DNA from: Gonatopus flavifemur
Lineage: Eukaryota; Arthropoda; Insecta; Hymenoptera; Dryinidae
Length of the DNA: 64,000 nucleotides
NCBI GenBank assembly: GCA_018340375.1
Contig: JAFFJZ010000013.1
Coordinates: 7,480,501 to 7,544,500, forward strand
Reading direction: 5' to 3'
The translations under genes were made by a program, and so were the position numbers. Positions 9,478 through 21,729 of the stretch are shown piece after piece (the first letter of the stretch is position 1; each line of letters begins with the position of its first letter). The notes under the pieces are model-generated. The model had not been told where the DNA came from and did not search any database. It was given only the letters and a program-made list of their open reading frames with translations.

Positions 9478-12057
9478 CGGGGTGGTCCATTTGAAGTGAT
9501 ATAGTCGAATATCTCGGAAACTGGTGAAGATGGAAAAAAAAATGTTCCAGATAGAAAGTTCAGGCCTCCAAGGGGGAAGTATGACGCTGACCTTGAAAAA
9601 TCCTTCAGAGGTAATTTTGAAGGTCCCTTAGGGGTCAAGATGGTTCTTTTTAATGGGACCTCCATTTTTGTATCATGACATGGGAAAGCTGGTTTCAATC
9701 TCTTCACGAAATATTAGCCATGGACCCATTTCCGCCCATTGGGGTGCGAGGTATGGACCGTCGAAGTTATTGATGAACTCCTCTCAGCGCTACCCAGGAA
9801 CAACGACGTAGACGTGGTAGTTCTCTGTTCCCTCCGAGTGCTTGATTATTGTGAGTCCCCTTGCCTCTCACATGAGGGGTGTTTGATGCTGTTACAATAA
9901 ATGCTCGAAGTTACCCCCCTCCGCCTGGATACAGAATCCCAGTCTCTGCCGGAAATTTGTAACCGTCTTCAGAAACACTGATCGCGGTATGTTGGCACGA
10001 ACAGTGCGGATGCGATTGATCATGTCCTTTTCTCGTTGTTGGTTGGGCCTTGAATACTTCGTCTTTCAGAAATCCCCACAAGAAAAGTCGGGAGATGTCA
10101 AGTTGAGTGAGCGTGGAGGCCACGCAACTGGCCCACCTCGTCCAATCCACCTTCCCGGGAAATGATGATCAAGGTATTCTCTCACGATCAATGCGTGGTG
10201 CTTCATCTAGTTGGACCCACATCCTCTGCCCTGTTTGTGAATCCAGATCCTCAAGCAAGCCTGGTAAATGATCCGCCAGAAATTCCAGAAACACGGGGCC
10301 GTTCTAAGTGCCGTTGAAAAAATGTGGACCGACTAAATAGCCATTGACGATCCCGCACCACACATTTACGCTCCAACGATGTTGGTTGTCGATTGCTCGA
10401 TACCAATGCGGATTAACATCCGACCAGTATTCTGACCAGGCTCTGAAAAGATGCTTCGTCGGAGAACATTACATAGTCGAAGAATTGAGAATCGTCAACC
10501 AGCCTTGCCCGTGCCCAGTTGCAGAATCTAATTCGAAGTCTCATGTCGTTCGGAGTGAGAGCTTGAGTTAACGTACTGTGGTATGGTCGATATTTGACAT
10601 GCTTCAAGATTCTCGAAACAGTAGTCCGGAGTATACCAGTTATTCGTGCCAACGATCTGCTACTACCATGAGGGTCCAAGTATATAAGTCCCAATATGGT
10701 GAGTGCACGGATATCATTCTCATCGTACCGGTGATGTCTTAGATCTCGCTGCAATACTCCTCGTCGAGCCCTCAATTCGAGTCGACGGATGGTCGTGGGG
10801 TGTGCGATGCGGCGATCGGGATACCGATCCCGGTAAACTCCTGCAGCTTCGTTGTAATTATTGTGACATCAGCCAAGCCAAGCATCATATCAATAATTTC
10901 AGAGGGTGGATAGTGATTCATTTCTTCGATTGAATCGAATGGAATGAATTGATAAATGTGGATGATTGAATATGCGAAGCGGAAGAACGATTGTGATGGT
11001 CTCAGTCTAGAACCAGTGTTTGAATAATCACGTATTTCCGTTATCATCCACATAACCAACCATAATAAACAGAATCCGATGTTTCTGTTTGTTTATGTAT
11101 TCTTGTTCATCGCTTTTCTCCGAAGATCGGGACTGATTTCAATGCAGATTAGAGTTAATTTCATTGGAAGAAAGAACGCGAACATAAACAAACGGGAACA
11201 CTGAGTCTCTGCTCATTATGGTTGGCAGTAATGTGTACGATTTATTACGATTATTGCGTTTCAAATCGAATCAGTTACTCCATTCGATTCAATGAGGGTT
11301 ATAAATGAGTATCGACTCTCAAAAATTGTTGAAAGGTTGCTGGAAACATTGGAAGTATTGACCATACCACATAACGTGGATTAGGATGCACATTCGAACG
11401 GATACAAAAATCCTTCGAACTTCTAGAGAATTCATCGAAGAGAGTTACACTGTAAAAAACTTCTTTGTAGATTTACCAAAAAAATTTGGAAGCTTTTTTT
11501 GTGAATGAGGGAGGACATAATCGATCGCATCCGCACTGTTTGTTCCAACATACCAGGATTATGTATCCAGGCAGAGGGGGGTAACTTCGAGCAATTATTG
11601 TCACAGCATCAAGCACCCCTCAGGTGAGAGGCAAGGGGACTCACAATAATCAAGCACCCTGCATGTGAGAGGCGAGGGGACTCACGATAATCAAGCACTC
11701 CGGAGGGAACAGAGAACTACCACGTCTACGTCGTTGTTCCTGGGTAGCGCTAAGAGTAGTTGACCAATAACTCCGACGGTCCATACCTTGCACCCCAATG
11801 AGCGGAAAGGGGTCCATGACCGGGGTTTCGTTAAGGGTTTGAAACCAGCTTTCCCATGCCATGATAAAAAAATAGGGGTCCAGTTCAAAAAAACAATCTT
11901 GACCCCTAAATGACCTTCAAAATGACCTCTGAGGGATTCTTCAAGGTCAGCATCATACTTCACCCTTGGAACCCTCAACTTTTCATCTCGAACATTTTCC
12001 TCCATCCCCACTAGTTTCCGAGATATTTGACTATATCATTCCAAACGGACCATCCAG
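9478..12057 (-). mobile_element. DD41D (rosa-like) mariner-superfamily element with ~540-bp TIRs, decayed
   Basis: TA at 9476-9477 and TA at 12058-12059 flank inverted ends CGGGGTGGTCC and CTGGATGGTCC. The arms can be followed for about 550 bp (9478-10027 and 11516-12057). The right arm has lost about 50 bp and carries a short tandem duplication (about 11600-11690, the unit containing TCAAGCAC and GAGAGGC). The left arm includes the last codons of the transposase, so the right arm holds an inverted copy of that coding end. The flanking repeat (12060 onward) continues on the left side of the insertion when compared with 19255-19340. Confidence 0.8.
9892..10921 (-). pseudogene. DD41D transposase pseudogene
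   Basis: It starts at MNHYPPSEIIDMMLGL (10921), equivalent to MSDYAPNDIVDVLLCL of the better copy at 33160-34202. The best-preserved 120 residues (10775-10413) include the second helix-turn-helix (ARITGILRTTVSRILKH) and the first catalytic Asp in VMFSDEASF. Later pieces in shifted frames include NQHRWSVNVWCGIV, VREYLDHHFPGRWIGRGG and LTSPDF, ending FEHLL. The second catalytic Asp is lost (the QDGAPPHY counterpart is degenerate). Several frameshifts and stops make it non-functional. Confidence 0.8.
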
Positions 12058-12059
12058 TA

Positions 12060-12510
12060 TGTTTTCAGTACGAGTTTTTCCGTAGGATCGAATGGCGGTA
12101 GTGATGGCCGGTATCTGAAAATATCGATATGTTTTATAGGAATTCTGTCGAGTTTATATTGAATTCCATAAAATATCGATATAAATTCGATACAAATTTC
12201 ATGTAAAGGATCAGTATTGTGAAATATCGCCCATAACTGGTTAGCGGTATCAGTTTTTACGCGGAATAATTTTTTCTGTTTTGTTCCCATAATTTCTTTA
12301 TGAAAAATTTCTCCCAGGGTTCATTCATCGCAAATTTGTTCACTCCTCAGTATCCCATGGATCCAAAACTTCTCGTTTGGGGCAATCCATTCCTCACCCC
12401 CGAATCGGGGTGACTGATATGTATTGAGATTGAGTATGACTTTGAGCAAAAAAATCTCATAAGAAATCACATTCCCCATTGAGGGGAGGTTCTCATCAAG
12501 CGACACCAAA
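12060..12510. repeat. Dispersed repeat, copy 1
   Basis: 12060-12131 is the reverse complement of about 19254-19330 (shared core GTGATGGCCGGTATCTG). 12230-12500 resembles 19600-19720 and 19880-20130 (shared GGAATAATTTTTTCTGT and CAGCATCCCATG-type blocks). The DD41D element at 9478-12057 is inserted at its left edge. No coding is seen. Confidence 0.6.
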
Positions 12511-12549
12511 GTACGGTGATTTTCTCGTTTTTTTCACACAGTGAGAGAA

Positions 12550-13200
12550 ATGATCACTATCACCGATAACGTGATGTTTCGAGCAATCCATCCCTTAAAA
12601 AATCTGTATTTTTGATACGAGAGAATTTCCCTGGAACTGAGGGTGTGTTTTTAAGATGGAAAGAAGATTTTCTCGATTCGAGGAAATTTCACTTAAGCTT
12701 ACAACATATCAGCCGTCATCAAGAATATGTATTCTTGAAAATATATGAGGAAACGTTTTCTTGGTATTAGTAATTATTTGTCTCAGTGCAGAAGGGATTG
12801 AATGAAGAACTTGGACATCTTGACGCTCACCATTTGAGTCTTGGAGGACTTGGAAAAATTTTTGTCATTACAAAATAATGCCATGGGAATTGTTTACACT
12901 GCAAACGTACAATGTAAAAGTGAGCATTAAGAAATTCAAGTTCTTCATTCAATTCCTCCTACACTGAGAGGAATAATTACTCATACCAAGGAGACGTTTC
13001 CTCGAATATTTTTGAGAATCCATATTCTCGATTACAGCTGGTATGTTGTACGCTCAAGTGAAATTTACTTGAATCAAGAAAATATTTTTTCAATTCAAAA
13101 AATACACCCTTATTTCCAAGAAAATTTCCTTGTATCAAGAATACAGATTTTGAAAGAAATGGATTGCTTGGAACATCATGTTATTGGTGATAGTAATTAT
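12550..13200. mobile_element. Foldback/MITE-like inverted repeat, 650 bp
   Basis: The left arm (ATGATCACTATCACCGATAAC from about 12550) pairs with the right arm ending GTTATTGGTGATAGTAATTAT (13200). Pairing continues through AGCAATCCAT and TCAAGAATA to a centre near 12870. No ORF of note is present. Confidence 0.75.
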
Positions 13201-13275
13201 TGAATTCATAACCTTTCAATCAAGGTTGGATTTCCCTGATATGTGGAAATCAAATATTTATGATTCGATGTCTTT

Positions 13276-13315
13276 CGGGGTAGTTCCGGACAATTTTCAG
13301 AGGGGCAGTTACGGA
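13276..13315. repeat. Left subterminal motif pair of pogo element 1
   Basis: Two direct copies: GGGGTAGTTCCGGAC (13276-13290) and GGGGCAGTTACGGAC (13301-13315), 25 bp start to start. Probably transposase binding sites (inference from position and repetition). Confidence 0.75.
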
Positions 13316-14036
13316 CAGGCGTTTTTATGAAAGAAAGAGACATAATTTCTTTCATCTCTGAATATTTCGAAAGTAGTCAGTTATAACTATTGTAGGAACT
13401 TTTTTTCCAACATACGTTGAAATCTATGTTCAATTATGTCATGATGTACCTCTGAAGACAGCATTAGAAAGACCCTTCTGTAAAAAGGCATTGCAAACTA
13501 TGGTGAATTACTTTTATAGAGAATTACATATTTTCATATTGAATTACTGCATACCACGCCAAATTGTGTCTCCTAACATGACAGTACTACTTTCTGTGGT
13601 GACATTGGGTTTACAGAAATATGCTGACTTACATTTCTTTAAACCAAGTCATGTATTACTTTGGAGTGAATTGCAAATTCTATTCCATGATTATTATAAT
13701 AAGGAGAAGCTTTCAATTTCACTGGATGTAGATCTTCTCGAGACATAAAAGAATTGCAATAGTTTTGTTTGGTTGTCTTCCTTTCCACACTGTGAGAAAT
13801 TTTTCACACCAACATTTTCTCTAGTGGATTTCCAAACAAAATTTGAAGAAAATCAAGAGTTTTGGTGAAATAATAAAAATGTTTGATTTTGTCCAAATTT
13901 TGTTTGAAAATCTACTATAGGGAATGTTTTTGTGAGAAACTACCAAATTCTTTTGTGAATCTACAAAAAAATTCTTCACAATGAATGTTTATGCCGAGTT
14001 TCTTTGGTAAAAATCTTATCTCCATTTAGATCCAGA

Positions 14037-15806
14037 ATGGTGCGTTTATACCAAAGAAAAGCAAGGAAACAGCTCACTGACCCAATCAAGTTCAAAAAAG
14101 CTGTAGATCTTATCGAAAAAGGATGAGCTCTAAGAGCAGGTGCGAGAGAACAAAATATAAGTCGTTCTTCCCTTTTCAATTTCATGAAGAAATTCAAACA
14201 AAGAGGAATTGAAGCGTCAGAGGCTCCTCAATCTATGTTCAAATTAAGTCATGCATCACGAAGTGTATTTTCGTCAGATCAAGAAGACAGCATTGTCTCT
14301 TATTGTTCACAAGTTTCTGGGGTGGAATATGGATTAACAGTCGAAAAAGTACGAGAACTTGCATGGGAAGTGGCTGAGAAAAATTATATCAAGGTTCCTG
14401 CCAATTGGGAAAGAGATAAATTAGCAGGCATTGATTGGTTTCAAGGTAAGTTCCTCCTGGATGACTTTGGATGCTCGGTGAGAAGTTTCATTTAATAAAT
14501 ACTCCGTACTCATATAAGTTATTCTCATGGGCTTCAAAAAACGTCACTATAACAAGCTTTCGATTAGAACCCCAGAAGCATTCAGTATCGCACGAGCTAT
14601 GGCTTTTAACAAACCCAATGTTGTCAAATATTTTGAGAAACTGGAGGAGGTGTTGAAAAGACATCCTTCTTTTCAAGACGGACTCAGGATATACGATCTT
14701 GATGAAATCAGTACTTCGACAGTCCAGAACATGAGGAAGGTCGTATCTGCCAAAGGCGTCAAGCAGGTGCATCAAGTAAAAACAGCTGAGCGTGGTACAT
14801 CTATCACAACAAGTATGACCATAGAAGCTCATGGACTTATTCTACCTCCTGTTATGATTTTTCCAAGGAAGATTTTTAAGAGCAATCTATTGATAGACTG
14901 TTTTCCTGGTACTTTGGGCCTTGCCAATGAAAAAGGCTACAATACAAAAGAAACTTTTGTTGAAGTGATGAAACATTTCATCAAATGTACGTGTTCTTCA
15001 AAGGAGAATCCTACTCTGCTATTGCTGGATAATGTTGGATCACACTTTTTATCAGAATCTCTTGACTTAGCTAAAGAAAATGGAGTATTGATTCTTACTT
15101 TCCCTCCTCATTGTACACATAAGTTACAGCCCCTGGACGTTGGATTTTTCGGACCTTTTAAAACGTATTAGGATCACGCTATTCAGTCATTCATACTGAA
15201 TAACCCTGGAATTAAAATTACAATTTACCATTTGGCAGGATTTGTTCGCGAAGCGATGAGCAAGGTCGCCTTTCCCAACACTATCATTGCAAATTTCGAG
15301 AAGCCTGGCATGTACCCATTGAACCCTGATGTTTGGCAGGATTCGGACTTCATCATGGTATCAATGAGTGAACAGCTACCGCCAACTTGTGGTACTCTTG
15401 AGCATTCCCTTGCAATAACTTCTGTTCAGCAAAACCAAGCCTTTGGGAATAATAAAAAAACAGTCAATTCGTGTGATAGGGATGACCACGACGAAAATAT
15501 ACCAGGCAAAGACAAAGATGGTGGTAGTTCATTTATTAGCCCACAGATGAGGGTTTACCACATGTGGAAGTGAGAAATCTCACTAGAAAACCTAAAAGAA
15601 AGGGCAAATCAATGGTTGCGACTGATACTCCGGAAAAACAGGCTGTAGAATAACAAGAAAGAGAGGTGAGAGAAAGAAAGGAGAAAATTGAAGAACAGAA
15701 AGAAAGAAGGAACTCTACCAAAATAGAAAAGGATACAATACAAAAAAAAAGAGGGAACAGATCCAATAAGGTTGCAAAGGCCCTAGATTTTAATGTGCGA
15801 AGTTAA
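14037..15806 (+). pseudogene. pogo/jerky-type transposase pseudogene (HTH_psq + DDE_1)
   Basis: It starts MVRLYQRKARKQ with a psq-type helix-turn-helix (about residues 15-55). Next comes the CENP-B-like segment VRELAWEVAEKNYIKVP, then the catalytic region: LDEIST (first Asp), LLLLDNVGSH (second) and HKLQPLDVGFFGP (third, 35 residues on). A Lys/Glu-rich tail ends at 15806. Defects: TGA near 14124, TAG at 15169-15171, TAA near 15650 and a one-base frame change at the G run 15551-15553. The N- and C-parts are separated by an 85-bp segment (14446-14530) that starts GTAAGT and is missing in the second copy, possibly an intron. The family cuts at TA sites. Confidence 0.85.
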
Positions 15807-16428
15807 GGTGAAAGGCAGCTGTGATAATAAAAATTGTTTGGGAAGATTCATAATGTTTGTAACTGTTACTGTCATATTTGATTTTGTATTTTTTGTTGTC
15901 TAGTTTTTACAGAGTGAAAGTTCAGACCGAAGAAATTTTCATTCAAGTATGTTTGATGTGAAATATTTCTCATCAAGAACCATAAAAGACTGGTGTATAG
16001 ATATTAAAATCGCAAGGCGTTCTGATATATAATATTTAGGTTTATAATCTCTGATTCTCGTATCATTCTAGTGGGACATTTATGGTATTTTTGTGAACTG
16101 CTATACGCAATGTTATGCTTTCTTTTACAAAATTTGATTTGTCGATCGCGTTCCATTTTTTTTACATTCTCCCATGATCTCAATAAAAGCGTTCTTCAAC
16201 AAAGTATACCTTCCTGCTCTTCCACCTCAATCCAATGAAGTCACACTGAGAAAAGCTTTGAGAATGGATTGAAAACAATATTTTGAGAAATGTACGATGC
16301 ATAAAAAAATTCAATTGAAAGTTCTCGGAACAACCTGAAATTGGTTGATAAACACATAATTATGCCCCTCGATGGTTCGGAGAGAGATTGGAAAAAAATA
16401 CTGAACTGAAAAACCATCCTTTACCATT
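15807..16428. other. 3' non-coding part of pogo element 1
   Basis: AT-rich sequence between the transposase end and the right subterminal motif cluster. No further gene is visible. Confidence 0.55.
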
Positions 16429-16661
16429 GTCCGTGCGTGCCCCATAGGTCGTCCGGAAGTGCCCCAGGCCGGGGCACTTCCAGACGATTTCTCAATTTGT
16501 AATTATTTGCTCACATTCGGTTCAATCACTTTGGACTGAATTGTCATTCATGGTTTGAGATAGTAGAGGATTCCCACTACACATAACACTTGAAATTGAC
16601 GAGAAAAACTGCTTCAGAAGGGCACTGGAATGAAAAGAAAAAATCCGTCCGGAACTGCCCC
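16429..16661. repeat. Right subterminal motif cluster of pogo element 1
   Basis: Minus-oriented copies at 16429-16443 (12 of 15 matches) and 16451-16465. A plus-oriented copy, GGGGCACTTCCAGAC, at 16471-16485 forms a palindrome with the one before it. A minus-oriented terminal copy lies at 16647-16661. The order -,-,+ ... - repeats exactly in the second pogo element. Confidence 0.75.
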
Positions 16662-16672
16662 ACCCTCCCTTA

Positions 16673-19243
16673 CTGTTGTCTATTAAGTGAGTACAAAAAG
16701 TGAGTATTATAAGCTGATTACAAGCGTTCTCAAAGTAATGGTGAATCGAAGTATTACGTTTTTTGTCTAGGTTGTTTAATACCTCTATCCATGACAGTTC
16801 TTCAGTATGTTCAAAATTTAGGAGTGCGAATAAACGAGCTTCCTCATCCTCAGTAGGGGACAATCCGCTAGGACATGGAAGAGTCCGTCATCGATTCTTT
16901 GTTGGCATCGTCAGCAAAAAGAGTCGTTCCTGTGTGTATATCCGAATCAAAAATTATCCTCGGAGTGAACTGATTAAAGAGACGTATTTGAGTTATGAGG
17001 TTTTTGTACATGGGTTTAATTCGAATTCCAAGATATTCTTGAGATTTTTTATCAAAATTTACAGCAGGGAATAGAGGCAGGGAGGAAGAGTGAGAAACAC
17101 GGTCCATATCCTTCTGCAAGAAGACCTCTTCGTATGTGTCCACAAGTATAGGTTTATTTCGTGTTAAAGATTCTAGTGTTAGAGAATCCCATAGATCTTG
17201 GCGGTTCGCAGTAATAAAGGAGTTCTTGACTCGGAGTACCCAGTTATATTTAGTATTTTTATTAACATTTTGAAAAGTAGTATCAGAGATATGTCTTAGT
17301 TTCAGATAACAGATTTTTGGGTACCGAGTATCTGACATTTTTAGGATTTCTTCTAACCAATTGAGGGGCTGCAAAAATATATGTACCGACAGTTGCCGTC
17401 TGCCTGTTTCTATCCTGATCGCGTAACTAGGGGTATTTTTTTGGAAGACATAATACTTTTTGAAAGAATTGAGATTGAATTTTCTCTATGTTGTCTAGGA
17501 ATCTCAGGCTCAACACATTCACTCCATTCATGGCGGTACTTCTCACGAGACTATCAAATAATTCATTGATAGTGGACCAAGAGTCTGTTTTCATACGACG
17601 TATCAAAGAGATTGTAGCACTACTGGCTGCGTTGGCTTCACTTAGGATGTGTTCGACGTTTTTGGTGAAAACTGTGGGATCAGGAAAAATCATACGAAGA
17701 TATGTTTATTGTTCAGCAATTTCTATTTGTGAATCTCCATATTGAGAGGGTGGGTACCTCCTTGTGGGGCAATTTCCACCCTTAGAGAAAATGATTATTT
17801 TGGTTTCATATGAGTTAAGTATCAGACCGTTACATTGACAGTATTCCTTTAAAACTCGTAGAAGTTCCTTCATGGAGACCATTGAATCCGCTAGTAGGAC
17901 TGAATCGTCGGCATAAGCTAGGGTGATAATTTCAGTGGGGTGATTTATTGATACTTCTTTGATGTCTCTGTCACGTGAAAATGTTCCAAGGTTCGCCATG
18001 AACGAAGCAAATAACATGGGACTCAAGATCTCCCCTTGTAGATCTCCTGAAGTGATTTCCACAGGTTTGGAGGAGCCTGTCTGAGTTTTGATTGATGCTG
18101 TGGTTTTAGAATACAAATTCCTCAGTATTCTCATGAATTCCGAGCCGATGCCCAGATCAGATAGTTTGTGCCATAGAATTGAGTGAATTATTGAGTCGAA
18201 TGCTTTGTGGAAGTCTACAAAAGGGGCAAATATTTTAGCTTTTGGACGGGCAAGGTGAATTTGTAAAGTCGTGATCAGAGTAAAGAGGTGATCAGTGCAT
18301 CCTCTGTTCGCTCTGAAGCCCGATTGCCACTCAGGTAATTTTCCGCCCATTTATTCACTCGCATATATAAAATTTGAGTAAATATCTTAGTTACTATGTT
18401 AACTAGAGCGATAGGTCGGTAATTTAAGGGATCTTTTTACTCACCCTTTTTATAAATCATCCTAATCAGCAAACGGGCCCAGGAGTCTGGAGTTGATTCT
18501 TCGTCTATAATTTTGTTGAAAAACAAGTCGAGGTGAAGAAGCCAGTTGTCAGGTAGATTCACGTGAAGTTCAGCACTGGTTCGATCAATTCCCGGGACTT
18601 CACCGAGTTGGCACTTACGAAGGCTGATTATGATCTCCTCAATAGTTATGTGTTGATCTACCGCCAGGTTATAAACTTGTCTTATTAGGTAATTTTCTCG
18701 TGGAATGGGAGCGTAAAAGGAGGAGAAGTAATCGGCCCAAAAGTCAGGTGAAATGAAGTCCTTGGGAGGTAGACGGGGTCTGAATTTGTTTATCATTTTC
18801 CAGAAAGTGGTAGAGTTTGAAGCTGTAGCAATTTGATCTAGAATAGATTTAGTATTAATGTCTTTTTTGGATTGTGCTAGCTTCCTGAGTTTTCTTTTCT
18901 GACTATGATAAGCTGCGCTAATTTCAGGATCAAAAAGATGAGCTGTGCCTTCTGTCAGTAAAGCAGATGTTTCAGTTTTGAGTAGTCTATAGTCATCATC
19001 AGCCCAGGGTTTGGATCTACTCCCCCTTTTACCCTTCGGGTGCACCATTCCTCAAGTTTGTGCAGTCTCAATGATAGACTTCGTAAGATTCTTAGATAGA
19101 TGATCAATAGATGAAAGAATCTGGCCAACGTTTGAAGAGAATCGGATATTTTCTTGATAAAGGGTACCCATCTTGTAGTCCCACATCATAAGCGGTTCCC
19201 TATCAAGAGAGGAAGAGTGCGAAATAGAGTTATCTAAGGACAC
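16673..19243 (-). pseudogene. Non-LTR retrotransposon ORF2 fragment (reverse transcriptase), 5'-truncated
   Basis: The minus strand encodes, in order: a pre-RT region (KPWADDDYRLLKTE, TFWKMINKFRPRLPP, VPGIDRTSAELH), then reverse transcriptase blocks QSGFRANRGCTDHLF, FVDFHKAFDSI, LQGEILSPMLF and the catalytic LAYADDSVLLA (about 18350-17706). A C-terminal region (LSEANAASSATISLI, HYFENACNQ) follows to about 16700. Stops and frameshifts occur near 19050, 18430, 17700 and 17400. The endonuclease is missing, consistent with incomplete target-primed reverse transcription or later deletion. The 3' part stops at the TA of pogo element 1. I did not assign a clade. Confidence 0.85.
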
Positions 19244-19269
19244 TGCGATAGGAAAAATATCGATATTTT

Positions 19270-20130
19270 CAGATACCGGCCATCACTACCGCCATTCGAT
19301 TCTACGGAAAAACTTGTACTGAAAACATGTATAACATTGTCATATTGGACACTGTGTTTGTTCAAAAAAAATAATGAACAATTCTTAGATATGGGTTACA
19401 CCCGTTCCAGCCCATCGTCAAACCAGTGGGAATACAAAAGAGTTTGCATATGGATTCATGGGATGCTGAGGAGTGTACAAATGTGCGATCAGAGAACATT
19501 GAAAAAAGATTTTTATAAGAAAATTATTTAAACAAACTACAGGAAAAATTATTCCACGTAAAAACTTATGCCGCTATTCGATTCTACGGAAAAAATCGAA
19601 TGACGGTATTGGTTTTTACTTGGAATAATTTTTTCTGTAATTTGTTTGAATAATTTTCTTATAAACAATTCTTTGTCAATGTTTACTTATTGCAAACTTG
19701 TACAATCCTCAGCATCCCATGAATCCATATGCAAACATTTTACATCCCAGCTGGTTTGACGATGGGCTGGAACGGGTGTAATCCGTATCTAACAATTGTG
19801 TATTATTTTGCTTAAACAAACTCAGGGTCCAATATGGCAATATTATACATGTTCTCCGGACCATTTCTCCTGGAGGATCGAATGGTGGTATCAGTTTCTA
19901 CGTGAGATAATTGTTTCTGTAATTTGTTGGAATAATTTTTTTATGAACAATTCTTTTCCAAGATCTTATCGCGAATTTGTACACCCCCCAGCATCCCATG
20001 AAACCATATGCAAACTTCCCCTTATCCCGTCTGGTTTAGCGATGCGCCCAAATGGGTTAGAAAAACAACTCCTGTCTTTGGGGAATTTCATTTCTCACCC
20101 CTAAATAGGGGTTGCTAGCTGATACTGAAT
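19270..20130. repeat. Inverted and tandem repeat cluster
   Basis: 19275-19590 is inverted relative to 19600-19895 (shared ACACCCGTTCCAGCCCATCG and GGATTCATGGGATGCTGAG), with a centre near 19585. A second plus-oriented unit follows (19873-20130, with AATAATTTTTTTATGAAC and CAGCATCCCATGAA). It belongs to the same family as 12060-12510. Non-coding. Confidence 0.65.
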
Positions 20131-20250
20131 CATACTAAGGAGAACTCTTTACTCATCTAATGTTCCCTTTTCCATGGGAAAATACAGATCAATAACACTT
20201 CTCCGATAGTTTGTACGGTTTTACTTCGTTTCATCATCATTATTTCCAAT

Positions 20251-21640
20251 TCACACGTATTTCATGAAATTCACCCTTTCACGATTCTGAGTGAAGAATT
20301 TTTTCAAGTCATTCGAATCCATCTCATTCATTGGTGCATTCTCATCAAAATTCAAATTAAAATAAACTGAACTGGAAGATGACTCAATATCTGTAATAGG
20401 AGTTGTGATAAAATTTTCTATAAGCATCAAATATTCAGAACTGCATCCGAAAAGTGATCCATTAGAAAATGCATTCAAAAGTAATGTTTTATGAAATCCC
20501 GAAAATTGTTGAGTTGAAGGACGAATATTGCGAACACCGTGTTGTCGAATTTGTCCGAAAAAGTTTTCTAACGGATCTTGGATAAAATGCCTGCCAACAA
20601 AAGTTTTAAAATCATAATCTTGTAAACGCGATTCAAGAAATTTGAAATTTTTCGAAGTGAGGATCCAATTTTGTGAAACTATTGGATCCGCTTCATTATT
20701 CCGCGTTCTGGGTACATATTTCATGCTGGAAATTACTTTGATACCTTCTCCCCATACTTGCGTCACATATTTGGCATCTGCCTTACTTTTATTCAAACCC
20801 ATCTCGTGTGTTGAATCCACTATTGACTGAATCAAAAAGATCATCAAAAAATTCTAATGAAATCGCAGTATCTACAGCCTCAGCTGGTAACTGCTTTGAT
20901 CCAGAAACACTTTTATCTTGATCGAACGCTTTTTGATCAATATAAGTTGAAACGCTATTACTGAACACTTGAGCACTTGAGTTGAAAATCTCCACTATGA
21001 CTTTGATCTATTGAATACGCAGTTTCTGCATGAGCCCATTCGGCAATTCGGGTTATGTTATTGTATATCAATTTCAAGTCTTTGATTAATAAATTATTTC
21101 CAATACATTTTAACAAATGTAGGGGCTCAAATATGTGAATAATTTCCTGTCCGTCAATCAAAATTACATCATCGTCAATAGCGATGTTATTTTGGAACGC
21201 GTAACGTTTAGAATCAAAAACTAAATCTTTAATAGCTTCACAATTGGTTCCTTCTTGATCACAAACGAATTCAACCATATTCAATCCGACTTCACGGCTT
21301 CTCCTAACAATTGTTTTGAAAATGTGACAAATTTCACTTGCAGGCGTGGTTTTATCAAAAGAAGTATGAACTATGGGTTGTTTCCATCGTTTTGCACCGT
21401 TAATACCTCTCAACATCCACACACCTGCGTTGTCAGCGATCTCAGGTTTAGTACCAAAACAATGGTTAACAAATCCTCCGATCGAATCATCAGTTGCATT
21501 GTAATGCAATGGAGGACTCAAAGCCATTTCATCGAAAAGTGAGACACAGTATTTGTCCTTCTCATCTGAAAATAATGAAACTTGAGACTTCAAATTATCG
21601 AAAATATTTTCACATTTTACTGGTCTCAAAGGCATATTTC
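20251..21640 (-). pseudogene. P-element-like transposase pseudogene
   Basis: The minus strand reads through a P-element/THAP9-type catalytic domain. The first Asp lies in SLFDEMALSPPLHYN, the second in VEFVCDQEGTNCEA and the conserved Glu in QDPLENFFGQIRQHG (known family motifs). The GTP-binding-like insertion region lies between, partly in a shifted frame (IFEPLHLLKCIGNNLLIKD). Frame breaks occur near 20960 and 20830. The N-terminal THAP DNA-binding domain is not found upstream to about 21730, and no 8-bp target duplication or terminal repeats were recognised. It is therefore an internal fragment. Confidence 0.85.
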
Positions 21641-21729
21641 AAAGGTATCTGGGCACATTCTGGGCATAATGACAAATCTTGCTAGCTCCGTATTCGTAAA
21701 TCCGAAAAAAATGAAAAATCACACATTCC

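Larger units (their letters stand above)
13276..16670 (+). mobile_element. pogo-like element 1 with subterminal repeats
   Basis: The right end is TIR-like: motif GTCCGGAACTGCCCC (16647-16661), nine more bases, then TA at 16671-16672. The left end is taken at the outermost motif (13276); the exact left terminus is unclear because the nine bases outside it do not mirror the right end. The element contains a DDE_1-type transposase pseudogene (14037-15806) and six copies of a 15-bp motif. Its right end lies directly beside the minus-strand LINE at 16673-19243. Confidence 0.75.
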
